NCBI RefSeq assembly: GCF_013408795.1
Contig: NZ_JACCCC010000001.1
Location: 744,001 to 808,000 of the forward strand
From: Spinactinospora alkalitolerans
GTDB lineage: Bacteria > Actinomycetota > Actinomycetes > Streptosporangiales > Streptosporangiaceae
Length of the DNA stretch: 64,000 nt
Reading direction: 5' to 3'
Shown: positions 1 to 9,425 of the stretch, one piece after another
Numbering within the stretch: the stretch's first letter is position 1
Layout: every line of letters starts with the position of its first letter
Made by a program: the position numbers and the translations under genes
Notes under the pieces: model-generated
Databases searched by the model: none
Seen by the model: only the letters and a program-made list of their open reading frames with translations
What the model was told of the DNA's origin: nothing

Positions 1-2225
1 GCGTCGACCGCCCGCACCTGGTCGGGGCGGCGGCCGGAGCGGTCCAGCGCGGTGGCGGCCCCGACCGCGATCAGCGCGACCCCGATCAGCGCCGGTACGA
101 GCGCGGTGCCGGGCGCGTCCAGCGCGAGGCCCGCTGCCGCGACGAGTCCGGTCGCCGACCCGGCCGCGGCCGCGGAGTAGGCCGCCCTGACGACCGGTGC
201 CGACCGGGGCAGCGCGGCCAGCAGCGCGGCCGAGGCCAGCGCAGTCAGCGCCGCCACGGTCGCGGCCGGGGTGACCAGGGAGGCGGAGGCGGCCAGCAGG
301 CCGACCGGGAGGCTCAGCAGCAGCGCCGTTGTCGTGAGCGGACCGGGGGAGGCCGCCGTTGCGGCCGGTGCCGCGGCGGAGGAGCGTGCCGGAGCCGTGA
401 CGGTCCGCCGCAGCGGCATCGGGGCTCGGCGGCCGGCGGGTGCGCCCCCGTTGGCTCCCACCGGTTCCGCCGGCCCGGCCGCGGCCCGCCCCTCGAACAG
501 GACCGCGATCGCCATGAGGGCGATCGCCGCGGCGATCAGCACGGCCACCGAGGCCGGGTGCGCCGGCTGCCCCGCGGCGAGCACCACGGTCACCGCGGCC
601 GAGACGAGGGCGACCGGGCCCGTCCAGGTCCGTCGCAGGGTGAAGGCCACCACGGTCCAGCCCAGCCCCGTCACCGCGACCGTGAGCAGCAGGCCGATGG
701 GCCACGGCGCGAGCAGGACCGCCGCCTCCGGGTGGCCCTGCCAGGGGCGGGACAGCGGGCGCAACTGGTCCGCGATCGACAGCAGCGCGGGAGCGCCGCA
801 CAGGCCGGACAGCGCCAGCGCGGCCATGACCGCCGCGCGCGGGCCCGCGCGATGGGCCGCGGGCAGCCGGGGCACCGCCGGGGCGACGGCGGCCGCCGAG
901 ACCGCCAGCGCGAGCGCCGCCCACACCTGCGGTGCCACCAGACCGCCGACCAGCACGGGCGGGACGGCGATCCAGGCGAACGCGGCTGCGCCGCCGGACA
1001 CGGCCCGGGCCCCGGCGGTTCCGCGGGCGCGCGCGTCCAGCGCGGCGGCGGTTCCGGCCAGGACCAGCGTGGCCCAGTACTGGGTGTTCGCAACGGGTGC
1101 GGTGGACGTCACCATGGCGAGCACCGGGAGCAGCAGCGCCCCCGCCGTCGCGGCCGTCCAGGTGATGACGGCCAGGGCGCGTGCGAGGGGCCCCGTCCAC
1201 GCGGAGTCCAGGACGGGGCGCAGGACGACGTTGCCGAGCGCGGTCACCGCCAGCGCCGCGGTGATCCCGGAGTCGACGGCGGGCAGCGCCAGGGCGATGA
1301 GCAGCGGAACCGGCTGCGCCAGCAGCAGCGCGGCGATGCGCGGGCCGCGCAGCGGGACGAGGAGGGGGGAGCAGGCCAGCAGGCCCGCGATGACCGCTGC
1401 CGCCCCGGCCGCGTAGCCGAACGGGTTCACGCCCGGTCCGACGACGGCCCACAGCGCCGCGGCGTCCAGGCACAGCAGGACCACGGCCAGTGCGCCGAAC
1501 GTCTCGGCCGTCGCTCCCATGCCGCGCCCGTGCAGCGGCTTCGCGGTGTAGCCGACGAGGGCGGTCACACCGGCGAGGATCGCGGACTTGGCGCCGATGC
1601 CCAGTTCGCTCCAGGTCACCACGGTGAAGACGACGGCCGCGATCGCGATGAGCAGCCCTCCGAGCCCCAGCAGGATGTTCTGCACCGAGCGCGCCGAGAT
1701 CTCCTTGCGCGGTCGGAGGCGGGGCCGGCGGGGAGCGGTCGGGGCCGATCGCGGCGCGGCCGGGTGGTTCGGCGCGGCCGGTTCGAGGGCGTGTCCGCCG
1801 CCGCGGTGGACGGCCGGGTGCGGCGGCAGCGGTGCGGCCGCCGCCCGAACGGCCTCGGCGGGAGTCGGCTCGGGGATCGGGAGGTCCTCGGCGGCCGTGG
1901 CGCCCTCGGGAGCAGGGGCGGGAGCAGCCGGAACCGGTGCGGCCGGGGACGGCTGCGGCGGCGGGGCCGGCGGTCCGATCGCGGCCTTCAGCCGCTCGGC
2001 CGCCTGCGCGTCGCGGACCGCCCGCAGTTCGGCCAGGAGCGAGTCCCGCTGGGCGATCAGCGTGCGGTGCCCCTGCTCCAGTTGCCGGATCTGCATGATG
2101 ACGCGTCCGAGCCGGCCCGCGATCGGTCCGGTGAGTGGCAAACCGCACACTCCGCACATGGGAGCGTCGGGAGCGAGCGAAGCGCCGCAATCCGGGCACC
2201 GGGGAGCTGGTCCGTACACGTTCAT
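1..2225 (-). CDS. Zinc-ribbon, multi-span membrane protein (SCO7613 C-terminal-domain type), partial
   Basis: The minus-strand frame stays open from the left edge of the window to an ATG at 2225, so the 3' end is missing. The first 30 residues carry two CxxC pairs (CPDC and CGVC), a zinc ribbon. A short charged helical stretch (about residues 35-65) and a Pro/Ala-rich linker (about 70-160) follow. From about residue 175 there are many Ala/Val/Leu-rich membrane helices that continue off the edge. This order fits the actinobacterial membrane proteins annotated with a SCO7613 C-terminal domain, whose function is unknown. An in-frame ATG at 2261 would add 12 residues; neither start has a clear ribosome binding site. 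Family assignment is from remembered architecture. Confidence 0.7.
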   Translation of the reverse strand, partial: MNVYGPAPRCPDCGASLAPDAPMCGVCGLPLTGPIAGRLGRVIMQIRQLEQGHRTLIAQRDSLLAELRAVRDAQAAERLKAAIGPPAPPPQPSPAAPVPAAPAPAPEGATAAEDLPIPEPTPAEAVRAAAAPLPPHPAVHRGGGHALEPAAPNHPAAPRSAPTAPRRPRLRPRKEISARSVQNILLGLGGLLIAIAAVVFTVVTWSELGIGAKSAILAGVTALVGYTAKPLHGRGMGATAETFGALAVVLLCLDAAALWAVVGPGVNPFGYAAGAAAVIAGLLACSPLLVPLRGPRIAALLLAQPVPLLIALALPAVDSGITAALAVTALGNVVLRPVLDSAWTGPLARALAVITWTAATAGALLLPVLAMVTSTAPVANTQYWATLVLAGTAAALDARARGTAGARAVSGGAAAFAWIAVPPVLVGGLVAPQVWAALALAVSAAAVAPAVPRLPAAHRAGPRAAVMAALALSGLCGAPALLSIADQLRPLSRPWQGHPEAAVLLAPWPIGLLLTVAVTGLGWTVVAFTLRRTWTGPVALVSAAVTVVLAAGQPAHPASVAVLIAAAIALMAIAVLFEGRAAAGPAEPVGANGGAPAGRRAPMPLRRTVTAPARSSAAAPAATAASPGPLTTTALLLSLPVGLLAASASLVTPAATVAALTALASAALLAALPRSAPVVRAAYSAAAAGSATGLVAAAGLALDAPGTALVPALIGVALIAVGAATALDRSGRRPDQVRAVD

Positions 2226-2642
2226 GCAGTTCACGGTGTCAATTGCTGTGGCCTGGGTCATCGTCGGACATACTCAAACGGCCCTGGGTAATTCGCGCCA
2301 CACGACTGAGTAAAAGTAACTCTAAGTATGAATGCCCAGGTCAGGGCATTTATGGGGTTGTGACCCTATGTGATGTGATTCAGGCCATAAGTGGTTTTGG
2401 TGTTACGTACCCGTGATCATGCGGCAGGGTGGGTCCCGTTCAGAAAGAACCCCCTGGTCGTGCGCGGTCGATAGCGATCAACGACCCCCGTTGAGGCCCG
2501 CGCACGAACATCTCCAGCGATGTCGGCGGCCAGTAACGCATGTGTCATGCCACGCCCATCGCTCCTCCATGACCACCTGAGATCAGGGGCGCGGTCGATC
2601 GTGCGCGGATTACTGGGCGCACGGCTGACGAAAGGGCTTTTC
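2226..2642. promoter_or_regulatory. AT-richer divergent intergenic region with a small inverted repeat
   Basis: About 400 bp separate two divergent genes. Positions 2310-2415 are clearly richer in A+T than the surroundings. They contain an inverted repeat at 2332-2349 (ATGCCC, 6-nt spacer, GGGCAT) and, next to it, GGGT/ACCC arms around 2353-2367. Promoters for both flanking genes are expected here. I looked for a c-di-AMP (ydaO) riboswitch, common upstream of actinobacterial wall hydrolases, and could not find its conserved core. Confidence 0.4.
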
Positions 2643-3317
2643 TTGCTAGTCAATCGAATTTCGTTGCGGGCTGCCACGGCGGTCGGTGCCGGCGTCATGG
2701 TCGCCGGCACGACGTTCGGGGTCGCCGCGTTCGCCGACAGCGGCGTGCAGCCCGAGCAGGCGGCGTCGAACATGACGCCGCAGGAGCCCCGAGCCGAGCA
2801 GGAGGCTCCGTTCTTCCCCGAGGTCGAAGAGGCTTCCGACGAGGAGCGCGAGGCGCAGATCCAAGCGGCCGTCGACCAGCGCGACTCCGCGAGCGGCGCC
2901 GCCTCGGTGTCGGCCGCCGGATCGGTCGAGGAGGAGCAGAAGGAGGAGGAGCCCGCCGAGGAGCCGGTCGAGTCCGACTCCGGCGGCGACAGCGGCGGCT
3001 CCGCCGCGCCTTCCGGCGACCCCAAGAGCATCGCCCAGGCCATGCTCGCCGACTACGGGTGGGGCGCCGACCAGTTCAGCAGCTGCCTCGAGCCGCTGTG
3101 GGAGAAGGAGAGCAACTGGGACCCCAGTGCTCAGAACCCCAGCTCCGGTGCCTACGGCATCCCGCAGGCGCTGCCCGGCAACAAGATGGCCAGCGCCGGC
3201 TCCGACTGGCAGAGCAACCCCGCGACGCAGATCGAGTGGGGACTGGGCTACATCGAGGACCGCTACGGTTCCCCGTGTGAGGCCTGGTCGCACTCGCAGA
3301 GCGTGGGCTGGTACTGA
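2643..3317 (+). CDS. Secreted transglycosylase-like cell-wall protein
   Basis: The chosen start is TTG at 2643, six nt after AAAGGG. It gives an N-terminus with a signal peptide (about residues 1-30, ending AAFADS). A Glu/Asp/Ser-rich, disordered region (about 35-135) and a C-terminal domain of about 90 residues follow. That domain contains LWEKESNW, GAYGIPQALPG and a closing EAWSHSQSVGWY. This is the layout of small actinobacterial proteins with a C-terminal SLT/aggregation-promoting-factor-like domain that cleave peptidoglycan glycan strands outside the cell; the Glu in EKESNW is the likely catalytic acid. An upstream in-frame ATG at 2520 would put 41 unrelated residues before the signal peptide. 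A strong terminator follows the gene. Confidence 0.78.
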   Translation: MLVNRISLRAATAVGAGVMVAGTTFGVAAFADSGVQPEQAASNMTPQEPRAEQEAPFFPEVEEASDEEREAQIQAAVDQRDSASGAASVSAAGSVEEEQKEEEPAEEPVESDSGGDSGGSAAPSGDPKSIAQAMLADYGWGADQFSSCLEPLWEKESNWDPSAQNPSSGAYGIPQALPGNKMASAGSDWQSNPATQIEWGLGYIEDRYGSPCEAWSHSQSVGWY

Positions 3318-3339
3318 TCCGGTCGGCCAAGCCGAGCAA

Positions 3340-3371
3340 GGGGCCCCGGGACCGGACGGTCCCGGGGCCCC
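3340..3371 (+). terminator. Hairpin terminator after the transglycosylase gene
   Basis: A 14-bp perfect stem (3340-3353 pairs with 3358-3371) has a 4-nt loop and starts 22 nt after the stop codon. There is no long T-run, as is usual in GC-rich actinobacteria. Confidence 0.85.
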
Positions 3372-3433
3372 TCATTCGGCCAGATCGCTGGTGGGAAGGG
3401 CGTGGATTGTTTCCAGGCCCTGCTGCGGTGAAC

Positions 3434-3480
3434 GGGAGACTGTGGCCACAGCCTCCCGACTCCCATCACCGACCTAGCGC
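3434..3480 (-). terminator. fumC 3'-end hairpin, copy 1 of a repeated terminator element
   Basis: A near-perfect palindrome (3434-3445 against 3446-3457) lies just downstream of the fumC stop codon. The stretch 3446-3480, which includes the stop codon, closely matches 19094-19126 at the 3' end of the DUF3352 gene. The shared minus-strand core reads TGATGGG, one variable base, then GTCGGGA followed by CTGTGG. Confidence 0.6.
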
Positions 3481-4862
3481 GAGTTGGTCATCGACAGCAC
3501 GTCGAGGGCCTCGTCGAGCTGGGCCTCGGTGAGCTTGCCGTCAGTGATGTAACCCCGTTCGACGACGACCTGGCGGATCGTCTTGCGTTCGGCCAGCGCC
3601 TGCTTGGCGACCTTCGCGGCCTCCTCGTAGCCGATGTAGCGGTTCAGCGGCGTGACGATGGAGGGCGAGGACTCCGCGTACTCGCGGCAGCGCTCCTCGT
3701 TGGCCTCGATTCCGGCCACGCAGCGGTCGGCGAAGACCCGGGAGACGTTGGCGAGCAGCCGGATCGACTCCAGCACGTTGCGGGCGATCAGCGGAAGCTG
3801 CACGTTCAGCTCGAAGTTGCCGGTGGAACCGCCGAAGGCCACGGCGGCGTCGTTGCCGACGACCTGCGAGGACACCTGCAGCATCGCCTCGCACAGCACC
3901 GGGTTGACCTTGCCCGGCATGATCGAGGAGCCCGGCTGGAGGTCGGGCAGGTAGATCTCGGTGAGGCCGGTGCGCGGACCCGAACCCATCCAGCGGATGT
4001 CGTTGGCGATCTTGCAGAAGCCCACCGCGATCGTCCGCAGTTGGCCGGAGAGCTCGACCAGCCCGTCACGGGCGCCCTGCGCCTCGAAGTGGTCGCGGGC
4101 CTCGGTCAGCGGCAGGCCGGTGGTGCGCGCGATCTCGGCGATCACCCGGGGCGCGAAGCCCTCGGGGGTGTTGATGCCGGTGCCCACGGCGGTTCCGCCC
4201 AGCGGCAGCTCCGCGACGCGCGGCAGCGTGGCCTCCAGGCGCTCCACGCCGTGGCGCACCTGCGCGGCGTAGCCCGCGAACTCCTGGCCGAGCGTCACCG
4301 GCGTGGCGTCCATGAGGTGCGTGCGGCCGCTCTTGACCACGGTCGCGAACTCCGTCGCCTTGCGGTCGAGCTCGCCCTCGAGCCGCCGCAGCGCCGGGAT
4401 CAGGTCGTTGACGACCGCAGCGGTCGCCGCGATGTGGATCGACGACGGGAAGACGTCGTTGGACGACTGCGAGGCGTTGACGTGGTCGTTGGGGTGCACC
4501 GGCTCGCCGAGGCTCGCGGTGGCCAGCGTCGCCACGACCTCGTTGGTGTTCATGTTGCTCGACGTGCCCGACCCCGTCTGGAACACGTCGATCGGGAAGT
4601 GGTCGTTCCACTTGCCCTCGGCGACCTCCAGGGCGGCCCCGCGAATCGCCTCGGCGAGGTCGGCCTCGACCACGCCCAGTTCGGCGTTGACCGTGGCCGC
4701 CGCGGCCTTGATGTGGCCCAGCGCCGCGATGTGGGCGTGCTCCAGGCCCTGGCCCGAGATGGGGAAGTTCTCCACCGCGCGCTGCGTCTGCGCCCGCCAC
4801 TTGGCGTCGGCGGGAACCTTGACCTCACCCATCGAGTCGTGCTCGATGCGGAATTCACTCAT
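3474..4862 (-). CDS. fumC: Class II fumarate hydratase
   Basis: Reversibly hydrates fumarate to L-malate in the TCA cycle, in the cytoplasm. The 462-residue length is normal for oxygen-stable, homotetrameric class II fumarases. The superfamily signature [10 protein letters not shown] is present near residue 318, with GSGTSSNMN near residue 99 and the SGRTHLMDA substrate loop near residue 182. I chose ATG 4862 because GGAGGT lies about 10 nt upstream; a GTG four codons earlier would overlap that Shine-Dalgarno sequence. The neighbour across a short gap is a divergent hydrolase-transporter gene. In Streptomyces fumC lies close to glpX; here about 16 kb of accessory genes separate them. Confidence 0.97.
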   Translation of the reverse strand: MSEFRIEHDSMGEVKVPADAKWRAQTQRAVENFPISGQGLEHAHIAALGHIKAAAATVNAELGVVEADLAEAIRGAALEVAEGKWNDHFPIDVFQTGSGTSSNMNTNEVVATLATASLGEPVHPNDHVNASQSSNDVFPSSIHIAATAAVVNDLIPALRRLEGELDRKATEFATVVKSGRTHLMDATPVTLGQEFAGYAAQVRHGVERLEATLPRVAELPLGGTAVGTGINTPEGFAPRVIAEIARTTGLPLTEARDHFEAQGARDGLVELSGQLRTIAVGFCKIANDIRWMGSGPRTGLTEIYLPDLQPGSSIMPGKVNPVLCEAMLQVSSQVVGNDAAVAFGGSTGNFELNVQLPLIARNVLESIRLLANVSRVFADRCVAGIEANEERCREYAESSPSIVTPLNRYIGYEEAAKVAKQALAERKTIRQVVVERGYITDGKLTEAQLDEALDVLSMTNSR

Positions 4863-5008
4863 GTAGAAAGACACCTCCAGGGAAACCTCTGCTCAAGACT
4901 GCCAGACCGGCGGGTGAGGTCATGTCACGGCCCCGCGTGCGGGAACACGGATTCACACCCTGTGGACGGCGGCGACCGGCGCGGCGGATGTTGCGTACGC
5001 TCGGGCGG

Positions 5009-7933
5009 GTGAAGACCTGGTTGTCCCAGCACCGCCGATGGGCGGCCGTCGCGGCCGCCGTGCTGGCCCTCGCCGTCGGAGCCGGGGCCTGGACGGTCGC
5101 CGCCGGCCCCGGCGCCCCGTCCCATCGGGTCTCCGAGGAGGTCCTCCCGGTCCCCGAGGAGCCGGGCTCCGACACCACGCTCGGGCTCGACACCTCCTTC
5201 TTCCTGCCCGCCCAGGGCGACGGCCCGTTCCCCGCCGTGCTCATCGCGCACGGTTTCGGCGGCAGCAAGGACAGCTCCGCGGCGCAGGCCGAGCAGCTCG
5301 CCGCCGCGGGGTACGCGGTACTGACCTGGTCGGCCCGCGGGTTCGGCGCGTCCCAGGGCCGGATCGGGCTGAACGACCCCGACCACGAAGTGGCCGACGT
5401 CTCACACCTCATCGACTGGCTGGCGGAGCGGCCGGAGGTCGGGCTCGACGGCGACGGCGACCCCCGCGTCGGCATGACGGGCTCCTCCTACGGCGGCGCG
5501 GTCACCCTCATGGCGGCCGGACACGACCACCGCATCGACGCGATCACCCCGCAGGCCACCTACCACGACCTCGGCGACGCGTTCTTCCCCGAGTCCACCG
5601 GCGCCGGCGCCCGGCAGGGTGTGTTCAAGCGCATGTGGACCAGCCTCATGTTCACCTGGGGCGGCTTCGGCGACTTCGGCGGCCTGGCCGAGCCCGGCGC
5701 GGAGGCGCCCGACGAGGAGGACGCCGACGGCGCCCCGGATGCGGCCCCGCAGGACCCCGGGGAGCCGGACCCCGGAGGCGAGGGCGCCCAGGAGTCGGCC
5801 GACCCGCTCACCCCGTCGCAGCAGGAGCTCGCCGAGCTCGCGCGGCGGCTCGGGCTCGACACCGCCGACCTCGCCGACCCCGGCTCCTCCGACGCGCTGG
5901 GCGAGACGATCCGGTGCGGCTTCTACCGCGAGGAGATCTGCCGACTCTACGAGGAGGTCGCCGAGACCGGGCGCCCCACCGAGGACATCGTCGAACTGCT
6001 GCACCGCAACAGCCCGGCCTCGGTCGTCGACCGGGTCGAGGCGCCCACGCTGCTGGTGCACGGCATGCGCGACTCGCTGTTCACCCTCGACCAGGCCGAC
6101 GCCAACGCCCGCGCGCTGCGGGGCAACGACGTCCCGCTCGACGTCGTGTGGGTCGAGGGCGGCCACGACGGCGGCGACCACGAGGGCGGCTACGTCCGCG
6201 AACGCATCCGGGAGTGGTTCGACGCCTGGCTGAAGGAGGACCGGCCGCCCGCCGAGAGCCCCGGCTTCACGGTCAGCCGGCCCGCCGGCGTGAGCGGCGC
6301 GGGCCGCCAGGACGCCGTCCAGCACGCCGAGGCCGAGTCCTACACCGGTCTCGACGGCACCGAGCAGGAGGCGGTGGAGCTGTCCGGGAGCCTGCAGCCG
6401 GTGACGGTCCCGCCGGGCGGCTCCCCGGCGTCGGTCTCCTCGCTGCCCGGGCTCAGCGGACTCACCGGCCTGTCCGAGCTCGCCGGCCGGAGCGGGTTCG
6501 CCATCGACATGCCCGGCCAGGTCGCCACGTTCGAGTCCGCCCCGCTCCCCTCCGACCTGCAGGTGACGGGCGCGCCGACGGTCGAGGTCGACGTCACCGG
6601 CCGGGGCGAGGCCATCCTGTTCGCCAAGGTCTACGACGTCGACCACGACGGCAGGGCCACCCTGCCGCAGCAGCTGGTCGCGCCGGTCCGGGTCCGGGCG
6701 AGCCCCGAGGGGACGACGGCCCGCATCCGGCTGCCGGCCGTCGACCACCGCTTCGCCGAGGGGCACACCCTGCGGTTCACCGTCTCGACCAGCGACATGG
6801 CCTTCTCCTCGCCGGTCGACACCGCGACCTACGGCATCTCACTCGCCGGCGAGCGCACCCTCACGATGCCGCTGCGGCCGGAGCTGTCGGCGGCACCGGT
6901 GCGCCTGCCCGAGTGGACGTGGGCGCTGCCGCTGACCGCGGTGACCGTCGCCGCGGCGCTGCTGCTGGTCGGGCGCCGCGCCGCCCGGCCCGGCCGCCCG
7001 GATCCCGACCTCGCCGACGTCCCGCTGCACGTCGACGGCCTCACCAAGCGCTACGCCAACGACCACCTGGCGGTCGACGACCTCTCCTTCCGGGTCGAGC
7101 GGGGGCAGGTGCTGGGTCTGCTCGGCCCCAACGGCGCGGGCAAGACCACCGCCCTGCGAGTGCTCCTCGGCCTGGTGCGCCCGGACGCCGGCGGGATCCG
7201 GGTCTTCGGCCACCCCGTGGTGCCGGGCGCTCCGGTGCTGTCGAGGCTGGGGGCCCTCGTCGAGGGGCCTGGCGGCCTGCCGCACCTGTCCGGCCGGGCC
7301 AACCTGGAGCTGTACTGGCGCGCCACCGGGCGGCCGCTCGCCGAGGCGCGCATCGACGAGGCGGTGCGCATCGCCGACCTCGGCACCGCCCTGGAGCACC
7401 CCGTGCGCACCTATTCGCAGGGCATGCGCCAGCGCCTCGCCATCGCCCAGGCGATGCTCGGCCTGCCCGACCTCCTGGTGCTCGACGAACCCACCAACGG
7501 GCTCGACCCCCCGCAGATCCGCGAGATGCGCGACGTCCTGGTCGGCTACGCCGCCACCGGACGCACCGTCGTCATCTCCAGCCACCTGCTCGCCGAGGTG
7601 GAGCAGACCTGCACGCACGTGGTCGTCATGGACCGCGGCCGCCGCGTCGCGGCCGGGCCGGTCGGCGCGATCGTGGGGGAGGACACCGCCATCCTGGTCG
7701 GCACGCCCGACCCCGCGGCCGCGCTGGACCGCGTGCGCGCGGTCACCGGGGTGAGCGCCGCCGAGGCGACCGATGAGGGGCTGCTGGTGCACCTCGACGG
7801 CATCGCCGTCGGCGACCTGGTCGCCGAGCTCGTCGGCCGGGGCGTCCGGGTCGACCGCGTCGTCCCGCGCCGCCGCCTGGAGGACGCGTTCCTGTCCCTG
7901 ATCGCCGGAGCGGAGGAGGGGGACCGCCCGTGA
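5009..7933 (+). CDS. Alpha/beta hydrolase fused to an ABC transporter ATPase
   Basis: One 974-residue chain joins two usually separate functions. It begins with a signal-anchor helix (about residues 8-30). An alpha/beta-hydrolase of the CocE/X-Pro-dipeptidyl-peptidase type follows, with nucleophile motif GSSYGG (about residue 160), LLVHGMRDSLF and GGHDGG for the acid and histidine, and a beta-sandwich C-domain (about 470-625). A second membrane helix lies near 635-655. The cytoplasmic ABC ATPase has Walker A GPNGAGKTT (about 705), a Q-loop region, signature YSQGMRQ (about 800) and Walker B LLVLDEPT. The hydrolase would sit outside the membrane and the ATPase inside. GTG 5009 was preferred over 4922 and 4988 because it starts directly at the signal helix. 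The stop overlaps the permease start. Such fusions occur in actinobacteria; the substrate is unknown. Confidence 0.85.
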   Translation: MKTWLSQHRRWAAVAAAVLALAVGAGAWTVAAGPGAPSHRVSEEVLPVPEEPGSDTTLGLDTSFFLPAQGDGPFPAVLIAHGFGGSKDSSAAQAEQLAAAGYAVLTWSARGFGASQGRIGLNDPDHEVADVSHLIDWLAERPEVGLDGDGDPRVGMTGSSYGGAVTLMAAGHDHRIDAITPQATYHDLGDAFFPESTGAGARQGVFKRMWTSLMFTWGGFGDFGGLAEPGAEAPDEEDADGAPDAAPQDPGEPDPGGEGAQESADPLTPSQQELAELARRLGLDTADLADPGSSDALGETIRCGFYREEICRLYEEVAETGRPTEDIVELLHRNSPASVVDRVEAPTLLVHGMRDSLFTLDQADANARALRGNDVPLDVVWVEGGHDGGDHEGGYVRERIREWFDAWLKEDRPPAESPGFTVSRPAGVSGAGRQDAVQHAEAESYTGLDGTEQEAVELSGSLQPVTVPPGGSPASVSSLPGLSGLTGLSELAGRSGFAIDMPGQVATFESAPLPSDLQVTGAPTVEVDVTGRGEAILFAKVYDVDHDGRATLPQQLVAPVRVRASPEGTTARIRLPAVDHRFAEGHTLRFTVSTSDMAFSSPVDTATYGISLAGERTLTMPLRPELSAAPVRLPEWTWALPLTAVTVAAALLLVGRRAARPGRPDPDLADVPLHVDGLTKRYANDHLAVDDLSFRVERGQVLGLLGPNGAGKTTALRVLLGLVRPDAGGIRVFGHPVVPGAPVLSRLGALVEGPGGLPHLSGRANLELYWRATGRPLAEARIDEAVRIADLGTALEHPVRTYSQGMRQRLAIAQAMLGLPDLLVLDEPTNGLDPPQIREMRDVLVGYAATGRTVVISSHLLAEVEQTCTHVVVMDRGRRVAAGPVGAIVGEDTAILVGTPDPAAALDRVRAVTGVSAAEATDEGLLVHLDGIAVGDLVAELVGRGVRVDRVVPRRRLEDAFLSLIAGAEEGDRP

Positions 7934-8796
7934 GCACGCCGATGGGATCGGGCTACCGACCGGGGCGCACCCTGCCCTTCCGGGTCGAACTGGTCCGCCA
8001 GATGCGCCGCCGCCGCACCGTGCTGGCGTTCGGGTTCCTGCTGCTCCTGCCGTGGATCCTGGTGCTGGCGTTCGCGGCGGACGGCGCGGGCGGATCGGGC
8101 GGGGGAGGCGAAGGGCCGGGCGGCCCCGGCGTGGCCGACCTCGCCACCGCGGGCGCGGTGAACTTCGCGGTCTTCTGCATGTACGTCTCCAGCGGCTTCC
8201 TGCTGGTGGTCGTGGTCGCGCTGTTCTGCGGAGACACCGTGTCGAGCGAGGCGAGCTGGTCGAGCCTGCGCTACCTGCTGGCCGCGCCGGTGCCGCGGAC
8301 GCGGCTGCTGCGGCAGAAACTGCTGGTCGGCCTGGCGCTGAGTGCCGCAGCGGTCACCGCACTGCCGCTGATGGCGCTGGCCGCGGGTGCGCTCGTCTAC
8401 GGCCCGCACCCGCTCAGCCTCCCGGCCGGCGGACCCGAGCTCACCGCGGCCGAGTCGCTGTCGCGGCTGGGCGTCATCGTGCTCTACGCCATGGCGAGCC
8501 TGCTGCTCGTGGCCGGCACGGCGTTCGCGCTCACCGTCGCCACCGACTCCCCGCTGGGCGCGGTCGGCGGGGCCGTCGCGCTCATCATCACCTCCAACAT
8601 CCTGGAGGCGGTCGACGCCCTGGGCGCCATCCGGGAGTTCCTGCCCGCGTACTGGATGTCGGCCTGGACCGACGTGCTGCGGCCCGAGATCCCGGTCGAC
8701 GGCATGATCAAGGGCGCAGCGGTCTCCTTCTCCTACGCGGTGATCCTGACCGCCTGGGCGTTCCGCCACTTCCGCACCAAGGACGTGCTCTCCTGA
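7930..8796 (+). CDS. ABC-2-type transporter permease
   Basis: A 288-residue membrane protein starts on the GTG that overlaps the stop codon of the preceding hydrolase-ATPase fusion by 4 nt, so the two are translationally coupled and surely form one transporter. About six hydrophobic helices are visible, the first after a basic N-terminus (RQMRRRRTV). A Gly-rich extracellular loop at about residues 55-72 and the motif SSEASWSSLRYLLAAPVPR near 102 are typical of ABC-2 permeases. It is the membrane subunit for the fused ATPase. The substrate cannot be told from sequence, but the attached extracellular hydrolase suggests export or processing at the outer face. Confidence 0.85.
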   Translation: MSTPMGSGYRPGRTLPFRVELVRQMRRRRTVLAFGFLLLLPWILVLAFAADGAGGSGGGGEGPGGPGVADLATAGAVNFAVFCMYVSSGFLLVVVVALFCGDTVSSEASWSSLRYLLAAPVPRTRLLRQKLLVGLALSAAAVTALPLMALAAGALVYGPHPLSLPAGGPELTAAESLSRLGVIVLYAMASLLLVAGTAFALTVATDSPLGAVGGAVALIITSNILEAVDALGAIREFLPAYWMSAWTDVLRPEIPVDGMIKGAAVSFSYAVILTAWAFRHFRTKDVLS

Positions 8797-8828
8797 CGGT
8801 CGGCGCGCCCTCCCGGCCCGCCTCCCCG

Positions 8829-9425
8829 CTACTCCAGCTCGCGCCGCCCGCGGCCGCGGCCCAGCCAGTTCCGCCTGCGCTTGGGGGCGCTGACCCGGAC
8901 CGAACCGAACAGGGAGAAGCCCTGGACCTCCAGCACGGGGGCGCCGTCGGTGCGCACGGGCCGGGTCGTCGTGGCGCGCCGGCCCAGGAAGGACCAGCCG
9001 CGCACCCGCACGTCCACGCCCTCGGGGACCCGGACCCGGACGCGGCCGAACAGCGTCGAGGCGGTCATGCGCACGTGGTTGCGGACGAGGAGGGCGTCGC
9101 GCAGGTCGAGTTCGGCGGTCGCGAACAGGGCGAAGGAGAGCTGTTCGGCCGGCACCACCCACCGGCCGGAACGCGACTCGTTGCGGAAGAGCGCGGCGAC
9201 GGGCTCCGTGCCGAGCCGGATCGGCTGCGCTTCGGGCGGCAGCAGGTCGGCGGTGATCGGCGGCAGCTCGCCCAGTGTGCGGGCGCGGTGTACCTGCTCG
9301 ACGCGCCCATCGAACTCGGAGAGGTCCAGCCGGCCGTCCTCGGCCGCGGCGCGCAGCACCTCCAGGACGCGCTCCCGGTCGGCGTCGGAGGCCCGCAGCC
9401 GGGCCGACGGTACACCCTCGCTCAC
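8829..9425 (-). CDS. DUF1707 (SHOCT-like) domain protein
   Basis: A 198-residue protein opens with the DUF1707 pattern: ARLRASDADRERV, then a helical segment with LSEFDGRV and HRARTLGEL. The C-terminal half (about residues 100-185) is beta-rich, with repeats of the form V-x-G-x-S-L/F-F-G, resembling the cell-wall-active-antibiotic-response-type C-terminal domains often attached to DUF1707. No signal peptide or clear membrane span was seen, so it is probably cytoplasmic or membrane-associated. I start it at GTG 9425 because the family motif begins within ten residues. Function is unknown. It faces away from the next operon across a 435-bp gap. Confidence 0.8.
   Translation of the reverse strand: MSEGVPSARLRASDADRERVLEVLRAAAEDGRLDLSEFDGRVEQVHRARTLGELPPITADLLPPEAQPIRLGTEPVAALFRNESRSGRWVVPAEQLSFALFATAELDLRDALLVRNHVRMTASTLFGRVRVRVPEGVDVRVRGWSFLGRRATTTRPVRTDGAPVLEVQGFSLFGSVRVSAPKRRRNWLGRGRGRRELE

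Noticed and set aside
271-2313. Several long plus-strand frames at the left edge
   Set aside because: They are antisense to the zinc-ribbon membrane protein, whose minus-strand frame has CxxC pairs and membrane helices.
2262-2642. Possible c-di-AMP (ydaO) riboswitch before the transglycosylase gene
   Set aside because: Expected from the gene type, but the conserved GGGGGACCCA-like core was not found on the plus strand.
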